This document shows positions 61,007-64,000 of a stretch of DNA of 64,000 nucleotides, in pieces. Position numbers and translations under genes: made by a program. The notes below the pieces were generated by a model. It was not told the origin of the DNA. It was given only the letters and a program-made list of their open reading frames with translations, and searched no databases. The DNA is from Citrus sinensis (lineage: Eukaryota; Streptophyta; Magnoliopsida; Sapindales; Rutaceae), in contig NC_068557.1 in NCBI RefSeq assembly GCF_022201045.2, forward strand, positions 12,832,501 through 12,896,500, read 5' to 3'. Within the stretch, counting starts at the first letter, position 1, and every line of letters begins with the position of its first letter.

Positions 61007-63606
61007 ATGGTCGCCGCCGGAAATGGACTGTTTTTCCCAATTATTGGTTTTGCATCATGTGTGGCTTTCATTTACATGTCTTTCGGTGGCTTGAATGTTA
61101 GTTATCCCAAAGAACCGGAGATGGGGTTTGTCACAAGGAATGGGACTCATTTCATGTTGGATGGAAAAGCCTTGTACGTGAATGGATGGAACTCTTATTG
61201 GTTAATGGACCATGCTGTACATGATTACAGCAGAGCTAGGGTTGGTGCAATGCTACAAGCTGGTGCTAAGATGGGTCTAACAGTTTGCAGGACTTGGGCA
61301 TTCAATGATGGAGGTTATAATTCTCTCCAGATTTCACCTGGGCAATTTGATGAGCGAGTCTTCAAAGTAATGTAACTTTTACATTCTTTACTCATACTGT
61401 ATTTTTTGGCAATATTTTAATTTATCACTGCCTGAATGATCTGGGATTTGGGTGTGTAGTGTGAACTTAACTTTAGCATTGCTCGCTTTTGTTTCTGTTA
61501 GATATCTGATTTTTAGCACTTATTGCCGGAATTACTTTGAAATTGAGAGTTTAGGGGACCCTATGTAGACTGGTGGGGATGAATTTATTGTTGGTGGATT
61601 TGTAATTTGTCACAAGCATTAAATTAACAGATGAGAGCAATATAACTAGTCTTTGTGGCTCTATAAATGGATCTTTTAATAGAAACTTAAACACAACATG
61701 GATTTACACAGTGTTGGTGCTAATTAGTCTTTCCTAGCTAATCAAGAGCACCTATCTCTGCAAACTTGTAACTCAGAATAGTAGCATAAAACAAATAGAA
61801 TAAAAACAAAAAAGTATTCATACTTCTTCAATACCTCTAAAAACTTTATATTGCCCTGATTGAAGACTAGAGGATAAATCATGCTTGTCTTTTTGTCTTC
61901 CTTTTTGTCACAATCGAACAAATTAGATATTCTGCATAGCAAGATTTTCTTCTCATGGCCATTTATGTTAAAGGCCATCCATCTCTTTGATATGTGTTTT
62001 ATTTTGACAACTAATTGTGTTCAGGCCTTGGATCATGTCATTGTTGAAGCAAGGAAAAATGGAGTTCGACTTCTGCTTAGCTTAGTTAATAACTTGCAAG
62101 CATATGGTGGAAAGACTCAGTACGTCAATTGGGCATGGGAAGAAGGAATTGGCATTAGCTCCTCTAACGATTCCTTCTTTTTTGATCCATCCATCCACAA
62201 ATACTTCAAGCATTATGTCAAGGTATGTTGCTTTCTAGCTTTAACAACTATGTCTGTTTTCAGATCTGATTAGAGAAATAATTTGAATGCATCATGCAAC
62301 TTATATGTAGAAGCATACTTAGGTTCTTTCGTATTGGGTGCTGATTCAACTAGTAAAGCTTCTTGGGGTGGTTCAAAAGGTCTATGGTTCATATCCCACC
62401 CACATCAAGGTCTAGATGGGGCTTGGTTATAATGGCGTAATCTTTAAAAAGTTGGGGGGGGGGGGGGGGGGTGGGGGGGGGGTGTGGGGGGACACTATTG
62501 TTTATTAGCGTTGTAATTATGCTGATGTTATAGCATGTATAACAGAATCAATCCTTGTTATATATGCCAAAAAGTAGAGCAGATGCTGAGGTGTGATCAT
62601 CATCTATAGTTTTGTTGGTTGTCATATACAAATCCAGTTAAACCCTATGCTCCAAGTACTCTGGATGGTTGGCAACAGACAATGAATTGTAATTTCAAGC
62701 ACTTGGTAAAAAATGATGATCACAAATAACAAAAACTTCTCCCATTCCTATGATCAACTCTAAGATTTACGGTCGGGAATCATCTGGATTACAGAATAAA
62801 GGTAAATGAGTGCTAGGATGACTTCCTAATGTAAGCCTTAGAACATAATTTCCTTCTAATCCCTCATCCTTTCCAAGACAAATTTGGATAGTACAATAGG
62901 ATATTGTTGGTGAATCGTGATTGATACATTTTTAAACAATTCCAGATCATGATTGAACAGTACATGCTGAACCATGAGCTTTTGAATACACTGGTACTGT
63001 TGGTTAGGAAATGTCAATGCAAGGAACAGCTAGAAATTTGAAACAGAAGCATGTTTTCAAAATCATGGAAAAGTATCTCACAAATCATTTAATGGAGAAA
63101 GTGAAAACAAGATGAAAAAGATAGAGATGTGTGAATCGACTTTTATTTGACTGTCTATTTGTCAATGCTACTGGATGGAGCATGTATTGTTCTCAGTGCC
63201 ACATGATAAAACTGGTAGACTATCTTCATAACTTGAATAAAATGATAATTTTAACTCCAGCGCCAACCAAAAAATTGGATGCTCTATTTTTTTGCTATAG
63301 TTTTCCTTCTTGAACATAGCATTTTTGAAGAAACTTTTTGTCAAGTGATTTTGTCTGGTATGTCAATGTACAGTAAAGCCTGATGCTAACTGCTTCTGTT
63401 GCTAATACATGTCGTAAATGCATTTTTTTTCACTGCCTAGTCTATTATATGTTTTCTCATTGCAATCCATTTCCCTTTTCCAGACTGTACTCACAAGGAA
63501 GAACACCATCACAGGAGTTGAATACCGTAATGATCCAACCATCTTTGCATGGGAGCTGATTAATGAGCCTCGTTGCATGTCTGATCCTTCTGGTGACACT
63601 CTTCAA
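61007..63606 (+). CDS. Mannan endo-1,4-beta-mannosidase (GH5), MAN2/MAN5 type, 5' part
   Basis: Three exons fit GT-AG borders in phase 0: 61007-61366, 62025-62222 and 63484-63606, giving 227 residues; the third intron runs to the window end. The enzyme cuts beta-1,4 links in mannan hemicelluloses of cell walls and seeds. Residues 9-28 form a hydrophobic signal anchor ([18 protein letters not shown]). GH5 markers follow: [60 protein letters not shown] and, in exon 3, [16 protein letters not shown], whose Glu (residue 214) is the acid/base. The nucleophile Glu would be in later exons. Introns are large (658 and 1261 bases), the second with a SINE-like piece and a G tract. No lesions seen; the subgroup is judged from the N-terminal anchor. 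Confidence 0.92.
62335..62450 (+). mobile_element. Possible tRNA-derived SINE in mannanase intron 2
   Basis: GATTCAACTAGTAAAGCTTC resembles a tRNA A box, and GGTTCATATCCCACC a B box (consensus GGTTCGANNCC), spaced about 35 bases apart. This is the pattern of plant tRNA-derived SINEs. The right end merges with the G-rich tract. TSDs are not visible. Confidence 0.45.
62454..62491 (+). repeat. G-rich tract on the coding strand of intron 2
   Basis: Seventeen G, then runs of 8-10 and 6 G split only by single T or TGT. It can form a G-quadruplex in the pre-mRNA. The run length is likely unstable and prone to sequencing error. Confidence 0.9.
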
Positions 63607-64000
63607 GTAAGCTGTAAACTCCTTGTCCTTTTTATTTCCTTGCTGCAGTCAACCATAGAAGATTCTACACCATCTAACTTTAATCAAACTTTAAAATGAG
63701 TCCTCTGACTTTCCAAAGAATTTACAGCATTTCTGAGTGTGAATTCTTATCTAATTTTCATTCAAAAACTTTTGGAATCAAACTCCTTTATCTTGTCTCA
63801 CTAAAAATGAGTAGGATGAACAAGTAATGGTGAATCTATTGGCTAAACTGCACCCACATTTGTTAGTGTAGTCTTATAATTTCTTGGGAACTTTAGCTTG
63901 TAAATCTTTTGATGGAAACCCAAACCTTAATTCATAGCTTTCTGACACTCTTGCCCTTGTTTTGTTCGTCCCTCAATATTATTGTCAATATTTTCTTGCA

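Noticed and set aside
1..64000. CRISPR arrays, bacterial operons or organellar genes
   Set aside because: None seen; all coding evidence is plant nuclear with spliceosomal introns.

Overview
This window is nuclear DNA from a flowering plant, almost certainly a eudicot. The evidence is GT-AG introns, AT-rich intergenic DNA, plant-only gene families (an L-type lectin receptor kinase, a plant CDK-like kinase with an N-terminal myristoylation signal, a GH5 endo-beta-mannanase) and dense plant transposons. I cannot name the species from the sequence alone.

Five protein-coding loci are supported. (1) An intronless L-type lectin receptor kinase at 6.3-8.4 kb on +, interrupted by one TGA in the activation loop. 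(2) An eight-exon CDK-like kinase at 9.1-13.6 kb on -, whose exons join in frame into a complete protein of about 714 residues. (3) A four-helix membrane protein of 144 residues at 26.6-27.0 kb on +. (4) A membrane protein of 173 residues at 47.0-47.5 kb on +. (5) The first three exons of a mannan endo-1,4-beta-mannosidase of the MAN2/MAN5 type, from 61.0 kb on + past the right edge.

Most of the rest is mobile DNA, and many elements can be bounded exactly by their target-site duplications (TSDs). There is a 4.2-kb hAT element (576-4793; TSD GTTCAGCA) with a leftover transposase C-terminus, and several smaller hAT-like elements at 5.1, 14.3, 16.8 and 52.7 kb. A 7.2-kb minus-strand Tat-like LTR element (18461-25637) carries gag but no visible pol. 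Its LTRs hold dense GGTACC arrays, and a 1357-bp solo LTR of SIRE/Maximus type with a palindromic AACGG/CCGTT array sits inside its gag. At 28.8-35.1 kb there is a three-layer nest: a Tourist-type MITE is split by a Ty3/gypsy chromovirus-type element, whose 5' LTR is itself split by a Pack-MULE carrying a SKP1-like gene fragment. A second decayed Ty3/gypsy copy lies at 41.4-45.7 kb and abuts a minus-strand copia-type LTR remnant. Hairpin and Tourist-type MITEs occur near 56.6, 59.6 and 60.3 kb; the last is a 44-bp-arm hairpin in the likely promoter of the mannanase gene.

The genes do not form a pathway together. The best leads for unusual biology are the Pack-MULE placed just downstream of an LTR TATA box, the two regulatory-looking LTR arrays, the lectin kinase cut short inside its kinase domain, and the RY-motif hairpin upstream of the mannanase.
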